Source: Pseudomonadota bacterium (lineage in GTDB: Bacteria > Pseudomonadota > Gammaproteobacteria > Burkholderiales > REEB80). Taken from it: a stretch of DNA of 64,000 nucleotides. The notes under the pieces are model-generated. The model saw nothing but the letters and a program-made list of their open reading frames with translations, ran no database searches and was not told the DNA's origin. The first letter of the stretch is position 1. Each line of letters begins with the position of its first letter. Shown one piece after another: positions 46,207 through 55,326 of the stretch. The stretch covers positions 195,371 to 259,370 of the forward strand of contig JAGXAQ010000001.1 of NCBI GenBank assembly GCA_018971485.1, given 5' to 3'. Both the position numbers and the translations under genes were made by a program.

Positions 46207-46530
46207 TCAACTCCCCTTGGTATAAGCCTGTCTCACTTTATATTCCAAGGCTACGCCACGAATATTGTCAGACAAAAACTCCATCTGGTTTTTAACCAGA
46301 TCAATCAACTGCTGTTCGGCCTGCACTATTTCAGCAAGATGAACACGTCCTTCTTCAGACAGGGTCCGCACCAGGTCCGGGGAAATATTCATCCAGGACT
46401 GCATCAGAGGATCCCGTTGATATTGAAAAGAAGCAAGAATATCCCAGTTCCCTTTTTGGGCAGAATCAAGCATTTTCATGGTCAAATCATGAATAGCCCT
46501 AATTTGATTATCTGGATCAAACTTTTCCAT
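46207..46530 (-). CDS. fliT: FliT-like flagellar chaperone
   Basis: The 107-aa helical protein follows fliS, the usual position of the FliD chaperone FliT. It has no membrane segment or signal peptide. Its helices (IRAIHDLTMKMLDSAQKGNWDILASFQYQRDPLMQ, AEQQLIDLVKNQMEFL) fit the FliT fold by pattern: an early W-D after an alternating helix and a middle acidic helix. The family is weakly conserved, so the call leans on context. I chose the ATG overlapping the fliS stop; the track TTG is four codons earlier. Confidence 0.7.
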   Translation of the reverse strand: MEKFDPDNQIRAIHDLTMKMLDSAQKGNWDILASFQYQRDPLMQSWMNISPDLVRTLSEEGRVHLAEIVQAEQQLIDLVKNQMEFLSDNIRGVALEYKVRQAYTKGS

Positions 46531-46972
46531 ATGACATAGCAACCCTTCCGGCCAATACTTCCGGAAGTTTTTGAGGCTCTTCAGGTTTGATGCTTAGCCA
46601 GGCACTTCGAATCTCATTAAGAAGCCCCGATACCTCCTCAAGCTTGCCTGGCAGGTTTCGTAAGTTAGCAAGAACGAGTTGGCGACACATATAATCATAA
46701 AGTGCCCCGAGGTTAGTGGCAATTTCTCCGCCCTTGGTCTCATCCAGGCTTGCCCTTAACCCCCCTTCAATAATGCCTATGGCCTTGGAAATCAACTGGC
46801 CCTTTTCTGGGGTGTTACCAGACATCATGGCCAGTTTAGCCGACCCTATTGAAACAAGAGCGCCATCAAGTAGCATGATAATCAGTTTATGCGAATTGGC
46901 TGCTTCCACACCTGTCTCCACATCAATTTTTTCATAGGCTTTTATAGCACTTTGTTTCAGCATGGCATTCAT
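46517..46972 (-). CDS. fliS: Flagellin export chaperone FliS
   Basis: FliS (151 aa) binds the C-terminus of flagellin and keeps it unfolded for export. The N-terminal YEKIDVETGVEAANSHKLIIMLLDGAL and the LVLANLRNLPGKLEEVSGLLNEIRSAW helices are characteristic. AAGGA lies seven bases before the ATG. It follows fliD after 50 bp, the usual fliD-fliS order, and slightly overlaps the FliT-like gene. Confidence 0.95.
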   Translation of the reverse strand: MNAMLKQSAIKAYEKIDVETGVEAANSHKLIIMLLDGALVSIGSAKLAMMSGNTPEKGQLISKAIGIIEGGLRASLDETKGGEIATNLGALYDYMCRQLVLANLRNLPGKLEEVSGLLNEIRSAWLSIKPEEPQKLPEVLAGRVAMSYGKV

Positions 46973-47022
46973 AAATTATCCTTGTTAAACCTTTAGATGA
47001 TCAAAATATCTTGTCAAATTAA

Positions 47023-49122
47023 TTAACCACCGCTGGACGTCGAATTGCTCAAATAATTAGGCATGCTTGTTATTGAACTTAACTGGCTGGTTAAAAACGT
47101 ACTGGTGGAAGTTAGCTGCCCTACTAGCACATCCAATGCCGTAAACTGCTGTTGATACTGCTGCTGCAATTGTGATAACTGCTGATTCTGAAAACTTTTT
47201 TGTGCCTCAATGTTGGCTATACTGCTATTGATCCCGTTTGTCGCATTCGCCACAAGGCCATTAAGAGGATCCGTCATCTGCTGTACCATCTGGCTTAACT
47301 GGTAAGCAAAACCAGTTGAATAATTAACCGTTCCACGACTGCCCGTTGTTCCTCCTAAAACCTGAACGGATAGGCCGGCAGCCGGCCCTGTTGAAGCGGC
47401 ACTCAAATACTGGCCACTTCCTGTCCCCGCAACTCCATTTATTGTTCCTTGCACATCAACCCCAGCCATGGAAGTCGGTGTTCCCATTAATCCTGTCTCA
47501 CCATCTCCGCCTGAAACGTTTACGGAAGAAGTGGATCCATAGGTATTGGATATAATATCCAACACGCCAGAATTCTGGGTGACATTAACTTTTATCCCTG
47601 CCCCGGCAATGGCCGAATTCCCATTAATTGCTGACTGTACCGCCGCAGCCAGTGCAGCAGAACTTGAATAAGTTCCAGCAGGAACAGTAACCGTTGCACT
47701 GGTGCCATTCACGCTCAAATCCAGGGTATCATTACTTCCCTGGGTAATTGTCAGGTTCGCAGCAGCGCTCCCGGTTGCTGATCCTTGCGTTGCCAATTGG
47801 CTTACATTGACTGAATAACTGCCAGGTTGAGTGCTGCTTGATCCGGAAACGTACTGGACCAGGGGATCAGTTGCACTTCCCGTTTGAGTAAACAAAGAGG
47901 CTATACCACTAAAATTACTGCTAATTGCATTGTTTAAGGTGGTTTGATCTACTGCCAGCGAACCATCTTTCTGAAAACTTATCCCGATATCCGCCAGGTT
48001 GCTCATCCCGGAACTTAAGCCAGCCACACTGCTGTTAAGTGTCGTATTAATCTCACCTACAATCTGATTAATGGTCGGATCACCAAGCAACTGACCTGCC
48101 GTGTTGGTAGTAGAGTTATAACTATCAAGACCTTGTAACGCCGTATTCAATGTATTATAGGCGCTTACAAAAGAATTCACGCTGTTGGTCACAGAACCCG
48201 GATCATTGGCCACACTCAGATTAGTCGACCCCGTTGCTCCAAGATTCAGGGTCAAGCCATTAATTGCATCCGTAACAGTATTGGTTGATCGCGAAATAGC
48301 AAGCCCATCCAGGGAGAACTTGGAATTGGCGGCTGTTATTGCCTCTGACATATCCTGTGTTCCTGCGGGATTTTGCGTCAGAAGCGAAGAAATGGTGGAG
48401 TCTCCGCTTACACTGATACTCATACTGTTAGCAGCACCCATATTATTTGACGTCAAAACCAAATGATAGGGATTGGTGCTACTCCCATCATTAATGACAC
48501 TGGCTGTTACCCCAATATTGGCATTATTGATTGCCTGGGCAATACCATCGAGACTATTGTTATTGCTGATCGTAATGGTTTTTGTTCCATTCCCGTTACT
48601 TGTAAAGGTGGCGCCCGAATACACTCCTGTACCAGAGCTGCCTGTATATGGTGTAAAACTACCGCCGCTTATCGTACCAAAATCAAAGTTCAAAGTCGTT
48701 GTCGAACCACTTCCTATTGGGGCGGTCTCGCTGGCCTGGCCTGCTGAAACAAGTTTCTGTGATGCGGCAAGCTGAGAAACAGACAGGTTATAGTTACCAG
48801 CAACCGCCCCACTTCCCGCTGTTGCCGAAAGAACAGATGTATCACTTGAATTCACCTGCATCTGCTGAAACTGGCTTACCGTACTTAAGCTATTCATGGC
48901 TGACTGAAATGTCGACAATGCATTACTTACAGTGCCAAACGCAGACAATTCCGCTTGATAGCTTGCTTCCTGGGCATTAAGTTGATTAAGGGGTTGGGAT
49001 GCAACTGCCATTAACTGCGTAATAATGGAGTTTACATTCAGGTTTGAACCTATCCCGGGAGACGAAATCGGGGGAATAACCGTACTGGTTGCAGATGGCG
49101 TTGCTAATGTTGACACAGTCAT
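47023..49122 (-). CDS. fliD: Flagellar filament cap protein FliD
   Basis: FliD caps the filament tip and folds incoming flagellin. The N-terminal D0/D1 part (GSNLNVNSIITQLMAVASQPLNQLNAQEASYQAEL) and the C-terminal part (QKSFQNQQLSQLQQQYQQQFTALDVLVGQL) are typical. At 699 aa it is longer than the usual 450-500. The extra length holds two Flagellin_IN-like segments (SLDGIAQAINNANIGVTASVI; SSAALAAAVQSAINGNSAIAG) rich in Ser, Thr and Gly. AAGGAG precedes the ATG; flaG lies upstream. Confidence 0.95.
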   Translation of the reverse strand: MTVSTLATPSATSTVIPPISSPGIGSNLNVNSIITQLMAVASQPLNQLNAQEASYQAELSAFGTVSNALSTFQSAMNSLSTVSQFQQMQVNSSDTSVLSATAGSGAVAGNYNLSVSQLAASQKLVSAGQASETAPIGSGSTTTLNFDFGTISGGSFTPYTGSSGTGVYSGATFTSNGNGTKTITISNNNSLDGIAQAINNANIGVTASVINDGSSTNPYHLVLTSNNMGAANSMSISVSGDSTISSLLTQNPAGTQDMSEAITAANSKFSLDGLAISRSTNTVTDAINGLTLNLGATGSTNLSVANDPGSVTNSVNSFVSAYNTLNTALQGLDSYNSTTNTAGQLLGDPTINQIVGEINTTLNSSVAGLSSGMSNLADIGISFQKDGSLAVDQTTLNNAISSNFSGIASLFTQTGSATDPLVQYVSGSSSTQPGSYSVNVSQLATQGSATGSAAANLTITQGSNDTLDLSVNGTSATVTVPAGTYSSSAALAAAVQSAINGNSAIAGAGIKVNVTQNSGVLDIISNTYGSTSSVNVSGGDGETGLMGTPTSMAGVDVQGTINGVAGTGSGQYLSAASTGPAAGLSVQVLGGTTGSRGTVNYSTGFAYQLSQMVQQMTDPLNGLVANATNGINSSIANIEAQKSFQNQQLSQLQQQYQQQFTALDVLVGQLTSTSTFLTSQLSSITSMPNYLSNSTSSGG

Positions 49123-49135
49123 AATTGCTCCTTAA

Positions 49136-49531
49136 CTAGGCCTTAACATAGATTAACACACCCTGCAGCACGTTAAGTGCCTGAACAATCTGCATCATTT
49201 CTTCAGCCGGAACAACCCGCAAAACCTGTCGGGTAGAGCTCAGAACCTGAATGGTCGGATTTTGTGCATCAGATGTATTAACAGCAAGTTCAACAGCGCC
49301 AGCATTAGCAAACTTGCTAATAAGCTGGTTGACTTCCGCTGTCAGGTTTCTAAGTTGCTGGGCGTTCGCTCCGGGTTGAGCCGGGATTACCGCCTTAGAA
49401 GGGTTTTGCGCCAGGCCGGGTTCAGAGTTCTGGACCGATCCGGGAGAATTTGATACTGGGGCTATCTTTACCAACTCTTCCCCGGACACAACCGGTTGAA
49501 TAGCTGAATTCACTGAACTAATTGTCGTCAT
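49136..49531 (-). CDS. flaG: FlaG family protein
   Basis: The 131-aa protein lies between fliC and fliD, the standard place of flaG in polar flagellates, where it influences filament length. The C-terminal FlaG domain is visible: LTAEVNQLISKFANAGAVELAVNTSDAQNPTIQVLSSTRQVLRVVPAEEMMQIVQALN. The N-terminal half is low-complexity (Pro, Ser, Asn). It follows the fliC terminator hairpin, so readthrough or an unseen promoter must supply its transcript. Confidence 0.9.
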   Translation of the reverse strand: MTTISSVNSAIQPVVSGEELVKIAPVSNSPGSVQNSEPGLAQNPSKAVIPAQPGANAQQLRNLTAEVNQLISKFANAGAVELAVNTSDAQNPTIQVLSSTRQVLRVVPAEEMMQIVQALNVLQGVLIYVKA

Positions 49532-49545
49532 GACTGTTCCCCATT

Positions 49546-49578
49546 AAAACCTGCCCAAGCCTGTAAAGCCTGGGCAGG
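49546..49578 (-). terminator. Intrinsic terminator of fliC
   Basis: On the minus strand an 11-bp stem, CCTGCCCAGGC / GCTTGGGCAGG with one G-U pair and a 7-nt loop, is followed by TTTTAATG. It begins 16 bp after the fliC stop and lies before the flaG start. The structure fits attenuated termination after a highly expressed flagellin gene. Confidence 0.75.
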
Positions 49579-49593
49579 GAGTGACTACAGCTA

Positions 49594-51654
49594 TTACTGT
49601 AACAGCTTAAGTACTGATTGTGGTAAAGCATTTGCCTGGGCCAGCATGGCAGTTCCTGCCTGTTGCAGAATCTGGGCTCGGGACAAATTAGCTGTTTCAA
49701 CCGCAAAGTTGGCATCCATAATCTGGCTTCTTGCAGAGGTCAAATTAGTCTGCGTCGATTGCAAATCGCTAATTGCTGCCGTAAACCGGTTCTGGAAAGC
49801 ACCCAACTGGGCATTAAGGCTATTAATGCTAGACAAGGCATTATCAACCGCCACGATGGCCGCATTTGCCCCAGAAGCAGTAGAAATATCCAGACTGCTG
49901 ATTGCCTGACCACTACGGGATGAACCATACGTTCCTGCATCAACCCCAAAATCCGTTGATGCATTATTGGTTCCAGCCGTAATCTGGATTTTACCAGCCG
50001 AAGACAGGGTAAAACTTCCTTCTGTCGTTACATTAGAACTGGTTAATCCCGACAATCCAACATCAGCCGCCGTTAGTGTGCTACCGGTGCCATTCTTGAT
50101 AGTAATATTACGGCCATCCGCTGCAGTCAGCGTTACTCCAGTGGTATTCGATTGCGTATCGGTCGCAGTAACCCCGGTTTGTCCAGAAATGGCATTGATG
50201 GCTGACACAACCGCAGCGCGCTGCTCTGCCGTCGTTTCTCCTGCTACCACCGAAACCTGGGCGGTTGCCACACCATTAATTACTATCGTGCCTGTATGGG
50301 TTGCTGATGCTGCAGTCGTTGTTCCACCGGCAAGGGTATTGGCATTAACTGTTGCTGTCACTCCAGTTTGGGATGAGACCGCATTCACGGCTGCAGCTTT
50401 TGCAATCGCACTATCCGCAGCATTAGCATAAGAAGCCGTATCACTGGTTGCCAAAGAAGCGCCTACACTAATGCCGTTTATCAACACATCACCAGAAGCT
50501 AAAGCATTGGCCGTTCCCGCAGCAGAAGAAACATAAGCTGTATTAGGCTGATAAGTTCCCAGAGTCAACCCTGCATTTACATTATTGCCTGTAGAGGAGG
50601 TCAGGGTAATCGCACTGGATGAAGTTAGTGTATACGCACCATAATGGGTTGCAGCAGCACCCACCCCGGTCTGGGCAGAAGTCACGCCACTATAAGCCAC
50701 GGTAATATTGCGGCCATCTGCTGCAGTCAGCGTCACACCGGTTGTATCTGATCCGGTATCGGCTGCTGTAACACCGGTTTGCCCGGATGCAGCATTAATC
50801 GCCGCTACCACTGAAGCCCGGGTGGATGAATTGTTAGAACCCAGGGCAACCGTGATCGCTACACCATTAATGGTAATAGTACCTGTTGTTCCCAAAGTAC
50901 CCGCTGCCATGGATGTACCGGCGTAAGTATTAGCCTCAGCTGCTGCTGTAACACCAGTCTGGCTTGATACAGCATTAATCGCTGCAGCTTTTGCAATCGC
51001 ACTATCCGCAGCATTGCTATAAGAGGCGCTATCTGAAGAAGCCTGGGATGCACCAACAATTACGCCATTGATAATAAGATCCCCTGAAGCCAGGGCAGCG
51101 CCTGATGTCGTTCCACGCGAAGATACCGATGCAGACGACCCTCCACCCAAGGCAGAAGTCTGGGCACTGGCAATACTGATACCGATCGTTTCACCTGCGT
51201 TAGCACCTACCTGAAACTGCTGATTCTGGAACGTTCCATCCAGCAGGTTCACCCCGTTAAACTGGGTCGTTGTTGCTACACGTTGGATTTCAGCCAGAAG
51301 CTGTGAAACCTGACCCTGCAGTTGGGAACGGTTAAGACTGGAATTTGAACTATTTGCGGATTCAACAGCCAGCTGACGAATCTGCTGCAAGTCATTGGTA
51401 ATGGAGCTCACCGCACCTTCGGCAGTCTGCGTCACGGAAATAGCGTTATTGGCATTTTGTCCCGCTTGCATAAGGCCATTAATCTGAGCCGTCAGACCAT
51501 TGGAAATAGCCAATCCGGCAGCATCATCTGCCGCGCTGTTAATTCTTAGGCCGGAAGACAGGCGTTGTAACGCCGTCGACAGCGAATTCTGAGTGTTATT
51601 CAGATTCTGCTGGGCAATCAGCGAATTAATATTTGTATTAATAAATGAAGACAT
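49594..51654 (-). CDS. fliC: Flagellin
   Basis: The 686-aa filament protein has standard N-terminal D0/D1 helices (FINTNINSLIAQQNLN, LQRLSSGLRINSAADDAAGLAI) and C-terminal helices (FAVETANLSRAQILQQAGTAMLAQANALPQSVLKLLQ). The middle (about 160-570) is Ala/Ser/Thr/Gly-rich and made of Flagellin_IN-type units (INGVAI, AAINAASGQTGVTA, TLTAADGRNIT). It contains an internal duplication of about 130 residues (see the repeat entries). A sigma-28 promoter and a terminator flank it, so it is probably a mainly monocistronic, highly expressed gene. It contains the FliS-binding type C-terminus. Confidence 0.98.
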   Translation of the reverse strand: MSSFINTNINSLIAQQNLNNTQNSLSTALQRLSSGLRINSAADDAAGLAISNGLTAQINGLMQAGQNANNAISVTQTAEGAVSSITNDLQQIRQLAVESANSSNSSLNRSQLQGQVSQLLAEIQRVATTTQFNGVNLLDGTFQNQQFQVGANAGETIGISIASAQTSALGGGSSASVSSRGTTSGAALASGDLIINGVIVGASQASSDSASYSNAADSAIAKAAAINAVSSQTGVTAAAEANTYAGTSMAAGTLGTTGTITINGVAITVALGSNNSSTRASVVAAINAASGQTGVTAADTGSDTTGVTLTAADGRNITVAYSGVTSAQTGVGAAATHYGAYTLTSSSAITLTSSTGNNVNAGLTLGTYQPNTAYVSSAAGTANALASGDVLINGISVGASLATSDTASYANAADSAIAKAAAVNAVSSQTGVTATVNANTLAGGTTTAASATHTGTIVINGVATAQVSVVAGETTAEQRAAVVSAINAISGQTGVTATDTQSNTTGVTLTAADGRNITIKNGTGSTLTAADVGLSGLTSSNVTTEGSFTLSSAGKIQITAGTNNASTDFGVDAGTYGSSRSGQAISSLDISTASGANAAIVAVDNALSSINSLNAQLGAFQNRFTAAISDLQSTQTNLTSARSQIMDANFAVETANLSRAQILQQAGTAMLAQANALPQSVLKLLQ
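50092..50500 (-). repeat. Flagellin internal repeat, copy 2
   Basis: This copy encodes ASGDVLINGISVGAS through to TLTAADGRNITI. At DNA level it shares long near-identical blocks with copy 1, such as TGCAATCGCACTATCCGCAG (start 50401 here, 50992 there) and a CGGCCATC(C/T)GCTGCAGTCAGCGT block (50111 here, 50711 there). Offset is 591-600 bp. Confidence 0.85.
50694..51090 (-). repeat. Flagellin internal repeat, copy 1
   Basis: This copy encodes ASGDLIINGVIVGAS through to TLTAADGRNITV. It corresponds to copy 2 with shared NAADSAIAKAAA, NAVSSQTGVTA and SGQTGVTA blocks. About 190 bp of unrelated variable sequence separates the copies. It probably arose by tandem duplication within the variable region. 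Confidence 0.85.
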
Positions 51655-51746
51655 TCCTCTTCTCCTTCGTTGTTTGAGTTTTGTAGCATCATGCCACCGA
51701 CTTTGGTTCTGTTGTGACCACTACACTCAAACCGCCGTCAAGTTAA

Positions 51747-51773
51747 ATAACGGCAAAAGAAAAGAAATCTTTA
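51747..51773 (-). promoter_or_regulatory. Sigma-28 (FliA) promoter of fliC
   Basis: Minus-strand TAAAGATT, an 11-base spacer, then GCCGTTAT: one mismatch to the -35 TAAAGTTT and two to the -10 GCCGATAA. It lies 93 bp before the fliC ATG, in the flgL-fliC gap. Confidence 0.82.
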
Positions 51774-51843
51774 ATTTCAGAACCTGATTTCCTGATTAAA
51801 TCCTCTTAAAACCGATATCTTAGGAACAAATACCAAACACGAT

Positions 51844-53049
51844 TTACTGGAGAAAATTGAACAAGGACAAACTCTGTATCTTGACAAAAGACTGCTCAGC
51901 GGCTTGTAACGTAAGTTGTTGTTGGGTCAGCGTGCTTGCAGCAGCCGCAAAATCAACATTTTGATTCTGGGATAAAACAGTCTGGTATTGGGTCGACAGC
52001 GAACTGTTTATCGAACTTTGTGTCTCTAGCTCCTTAAGTCTTGACCCGACTGTAGCCTGCTGTTGAGATACCTGGGACAGGCTGTTGGACAGATCCTGCT
52101 GGATCACCGCCAGATTGCCATTAAACTGTGCTTCTCCTGAAGGAGTGGAAACATACTGGGTTAACTGGGTAACAAGCTGGTTAATCGTATCGAAAACACT
52201 TTGATTTGTTGCAGGTGTAACCGTAAAGGTGTCATTCGCGGCAGGGCTGCCACTAATACTAAATGACTTGCCTTGTGCTGTAACCGTTCCGCCTGAAACA
52301 TAATTCTGATTGGCAAGAATTATGTTTCCTGACTGATCAATCACATTATAGGTCGTTGGAGAAAGAAACTTGACAGTCAAGGGATTCAGCAGATTCGGAT
52401 CCGTGTAATCTGTCACGCTCCCTGAACTGATCACACCCGAACCTGTATTGCCTGATGCTGCCTGAACAACAAATGTGCCATTTCCATTTCGAACCTTATC
52501 AAAAATCAAATTACCAGGATCATTGGCAGCAATCTGGCGGCCAGGGCTGACCTGAATCAAGCGCTGCCCGCTATCCCCTTGATAAGTTACACTTCCAGAC
52601 GCATTCAGGGCATAAGGGATTGTATTAACCTTGTTTCCAGAAAAGAGATACCCCCCTTGCCCGTCTCCGCTATTAGCCAGCCCGACCAGAGCAGAAAACT
52701 GCTCCTTAAGCTGCGCAATCAGGGCTTGGCGGCCCGACTGGCCCAAAGATGGGTTGGCCGCCTGAACACTTAATGACTGAACGCTTTGTAACAGGTTGGT
52801 GACACTGGATAAAGCACTGCTTTGAAGATTAAGCAGGTTTTGAGCCGACGAAATATTACTGCTGTACTGGCTTGTTAATCCAATTTCCTGGTTGGTGGTT
52901 ACAATCTGGGCGGCGGCAACTGGATTATCTGCCGCTTCATTAATACTTTTGCCGCTTGAAAGCTCCATCTGGGTTTTATTTAACGCAACCGTATCGTTTT
53001 GGATCCCGATTAACCCGTTTTCAAAAATTGTGCTGGTTGCGATTCTCAT
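51844..53049 (-). CDS. flgL: Hook-filament junction protein FlgL (HAP3)
   Basis: FlgL (401 aa) joins the hook to the filament. The N-terminus (MRIATSTIFENGLIGIQNDTVALNKTQMELSSGKSINEAADNPVAAAQI) resembles flagellin D0/D1, and the C-terminal helix (VDFAAAASTLTQQQLTLQAAEQSFVKIQSLSLFNFL) is typical of FlgL. Size is usual. AGGTGA precedes the ATG, 12 bp after flgK. Confidence 0.96.
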   Translation of the reverse strand: MRIATSTIFENGLIGIQNDTVALNKTQMELSSGKSINEAADNPVAAAQIVTTNQEIGLTSQYSSNISSAQNLLNLQSSALSSVTNLLQSVQSLSVQAANPSLGQSGRQALIAQLKEQFSALVGLANSGDGQGGYLFSGNKVNTIPYALNASGSVTYQGDSGQRLIQVSPGRQIAANDPGNLIFDKVRNGNGTFVVQAASGNTGSGVISSGSVTDYTDPNLLNPLTVKFLSPTTYNVIDQSGNIILANQNYVSGGTVTAQGKSFSISGSPAANDTFTVTPATNQSVFDTINQLVTQLTQYVSTPSGEAQFNGNLAVIQQDLSNSLSQVSQQQATVGSRLKELETQSSINSSLSTQYQTVLSQNQNVDFAAAASTLTQQQLTLQAAEQSFVKIQSLSLFNFLQ

Positions 53050-53061
53050 CGTTCACCTCAT

Positions 53062-54960
53062 CTAGATTTGGAGCAGCGACTGAAATAACTGGCTGGAAAT
53101 GGATAACAGTTTTCCTGCCGCCTGATAATTCTGCTGATACTTGAGCAAATTAGCCGCTTCCTCATCCAGATTAACACCAGAAACACTTTGCTGAGAATTC
53201 TGGATTTGCTGATAAAGCGCCTTTTGCGCCTGCCCATTCACGTTAGCTGAACTGGTATTTGTGCCAACCTTACTGACCAGTTGGCCGAAGGATCCCTCAA
53301 ATGTAGTCGTACCTTGAACCAGATTCTGGGTTTCCATGCCAGCCATAACCAAAGCGTTTGTATTATCCCCGGTAGCCCCCGCGTTCGATTGCAAAGTAAA
53401 GGTATCACCATTCTGGGGTTGCCCGGTTACTGTAAAAGTCATGTTTCCCTTATATGTTATGGGTTGCCCGGATACATAAGGGATACTTGTAGACGGGGTC
53501 TGATTATCCACCAGCGAATTGGTGGTAGCATCATAAGTAAACACTACAGGTGGGGAAACTTCACTTAAGGCCGCTTGTGAAGAAATGCTAACCGGACTAA
53601 TCGTCGCATTACCGATATTGCTGTTGCCAGCTGAACTTGCCACTGGATTTGCAGCAGCAACCCGGGCCGGATCAGTAATAGCAAGCGACATGTTGCTTGC
53701 CCCATTGGCTACGGGCCTTATCAGGAAGCTTTCGCCTGGATTAGGTGCCGTATTAACAGTAATGCTCATTCCATCCAGACTAATCGGAAAAGTAGTGGTA
53801 TTTGGATAGGTTGTACTGACATTGTCAGACAATCTTGTGATTGTATAATTGGTCCCGTCATAGGCTAATCTATAATCACTGGCCTGCAATTTGGATGCGT
53901 TAGAAATGCTGACTGTCAGGGCCGAGGCCGGTGTGGTATTTGAGGCATTAGCCAGTACCTGTGGGGAGGCAGGGGGTGTAAACAAGTTTCCACCCAGACT
54001 GCCATTCAAATCCATCCCCAGCTGATTCTGCTGATTCATGGTTTGGGACAGGACAACCGCTAATTGTCCTATCCCATTCTGGGCAGCATCCAGTGTTTGG
54101 TTCCTGAACTGTAACATTCCGCCCAAATTACCCCCTGTTAGGGTTGAAGATGGCAAAATACCTGATGTGCCTTTAAGAACATAGGCGATATCGGTATTAG
54201 ATGGGTTTTCCGGATCCGGCGAAGCACTGAGTGTCATGGCTTGATTTCCGATTACCAGTGACTGCCCACTACCAACATATAAATCAACATTACCATTGCT
54301 TTCAGTTACAGTTTTGACCCCTATTTGCTGATTAATCTGATTAATAAGTTGTTGTCGCTGATCCAGCAGATCGTTAGGTGGGTTATTATTTGCTGCGCTT
54401 TGCAACTGGAGAATCTGTTGATTAAGACTTGCCACCTGGCTTGCAAGACTGTTAATTGTTTGAACAGTGCTGGTAATGGAACTGTTAATCCCGTTACGGA
54501 TGCTTGATAAGGTTGAAGCAGTGCCATTAATTTGCGTAACAAGAGACTGCGCGCTACTTAGAAAAGCCTGTCTGGAAGGAACGGACTGGGGATTGTTTGC
54601 AACACTCTGTAGGCTTGAAAAAAACCCTTGAATTGCCGGTTGAAGACCTGAAGTCTGATCAGACAACATCTGATCAACAGGCTGTGCCTGAGCATAATAC
54701 GTATTATAACTGGCTGACTGGGCTTGCGCTGACATCGACTGATCAACCAGAAACTGGCTATAAACACGCTGAATTGAATCAATCTGGACCCCGCTTCCAA
54801 GAAATCCATATGAAGCCGTCTGTGGCTGTGCCGCACTTTGCAGGACTTCCTGACGGCTATACCCTGGCGTAGAGGCATTGGCAATATTCTGCCCCGTTGT
54901 CGTAATGCCAACCTCGGCAGCATTCAAGGCCCCAAGGCCTATGTTAAAAATATCTGACAT
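53062..54960 (-). CDS. flgK: Hook-filament junction protein FlgK (HAP1)
   Basis: FlgK (632 aa) is the first junction protein on the hook. The N-terminus (IFNIGLGALNAAEVGITTTGQNIANASTPGYSRQEV) and C-terminus (VSGVNLDEEAANLLKYQQNYQAAGKLLSISSQLFQSLL) are diagnostic. It has the usual length for proteobacteria with a large D2/D3 middle region. It directly follows flgJ (3-bp gap). Confidence 0.97.
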   Translation of the reverse strand: MSDIFNIGLGALNAAEVGITTTGQNIANASTPGYSRQEVLQSAAQPQTASYGFLGSGVQIDSIQRVYSQFLVDQSMSAQAQSASYNTYYAQAQPVDQMLSDQTSGLQPAIQGFFSSLQSVANNPQSVPSRQAFLSSAQSLVTQINGTASTLSSIRNGINSSITSTVQTINSLASQVASLNQQILQLQSAANNNPPNDLLDQRQQLINQINQQIGVKTVTESNGNVDLYVGSGQSLVIGNQAMTLSASPDPENPSNTDIAYVLKGTSGILPSSTLTGGNLGGMLQFRNQTLDAAQNGIGQLAVVLSQTMNQQNQLGMDLNGSLGGNLFTPPASPQVLANASNTTPASALTVSISNASKLQASDYRLAYDGTNYTITRLSDNVSTTYPNTTTFPISLDGMSITVNTAPNPGESFLIRPVANGASNMSLAITDPARVAAANPVASSAGNSNIGNATISPVSISSQAALSEVSPPVVFTYDATTNSLVDNQTPSTSIPYVSGQPITYKGNMTFTVTGQPQNGDTFTLQSNAGATGDNTNALVMAGMETQNLVQGTTTFEGSFGQLVSKVGTNTSSANVNGQAQKALYQQIQNSQQSVSGVNLDEEAANLLKYQQNYQAAGKLLSISSQLFQSLLQI

Positions 54961-54963
54961 AGC

Positions 54964-55326
54964 TTATTCTCCACCTTCAGGGGATATCGACACACTTTCA
55001 GTTTTCTTGAGGGGGCTCATATCAATCTGCTGGCGAATTAACTGAGACTGCAACATTTTCGCCAACCCTAAACCTCCATTTTCTGCCAGAGTCTGTGCCA
55101 ACTGATTATCCAGCATTTGCCCATACATCTTGTCTGCCTGAGAATCAAAGGGGGAAGAGGCCAACTTGGCAGAACGCATCTGCTTAAGTAAATTAGCTAA
55201 AAAAAGCGCTTCAAACTGTTGGGCCACTTTCCCGGCAACCTGAACCGGATCCTGCTTTGCAGCATTTTTAAGGTTGGCCAGATTGCGGGTATCCCAATAA
55301 ATACCGGTAGGCACAGTAGGTAACAT
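54964..55326 (-). CDS. flgJ: Single-domain rod-binding protein FlgJ
   Basis: The 120-aa product matches only the N-terminal rod-scaffold domain of FlgJ (QVAGKVAQQFEALFLANLLKQMRSAKLASSP, YGQMLDNQLAQTLAENGGLGLAKMLQSQL). The peptidoglycan hydrolase domain found in bifunctional gamma- and betaproteobacterial FlgJ is missing, and no coding remnant is seen between it and flgK. The ATG overlaps the flgI stop (TGATG). A separate murein hydrolase must open the wall for the rod. Confidence 0.93.
   Translation of the reverse strand: MLPTVPTGIYWDTRNLANLKNAAKQDPVQVAGKVAQQFEALFLANLLKQMRSAKLASSPFDSQADKMYGQMLDNQLAQTLAENGGLGLAKMLQSQLIRQQIDMSPLKKTESVSISPEGGE

Noticed and set aside
49967-50431. Plus-strand ORF of 154 aa opposite fliC
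   Set aside because: Its Ala/Val/Pro repeats mirror the repeated flagellin codons; a shadow ORF.
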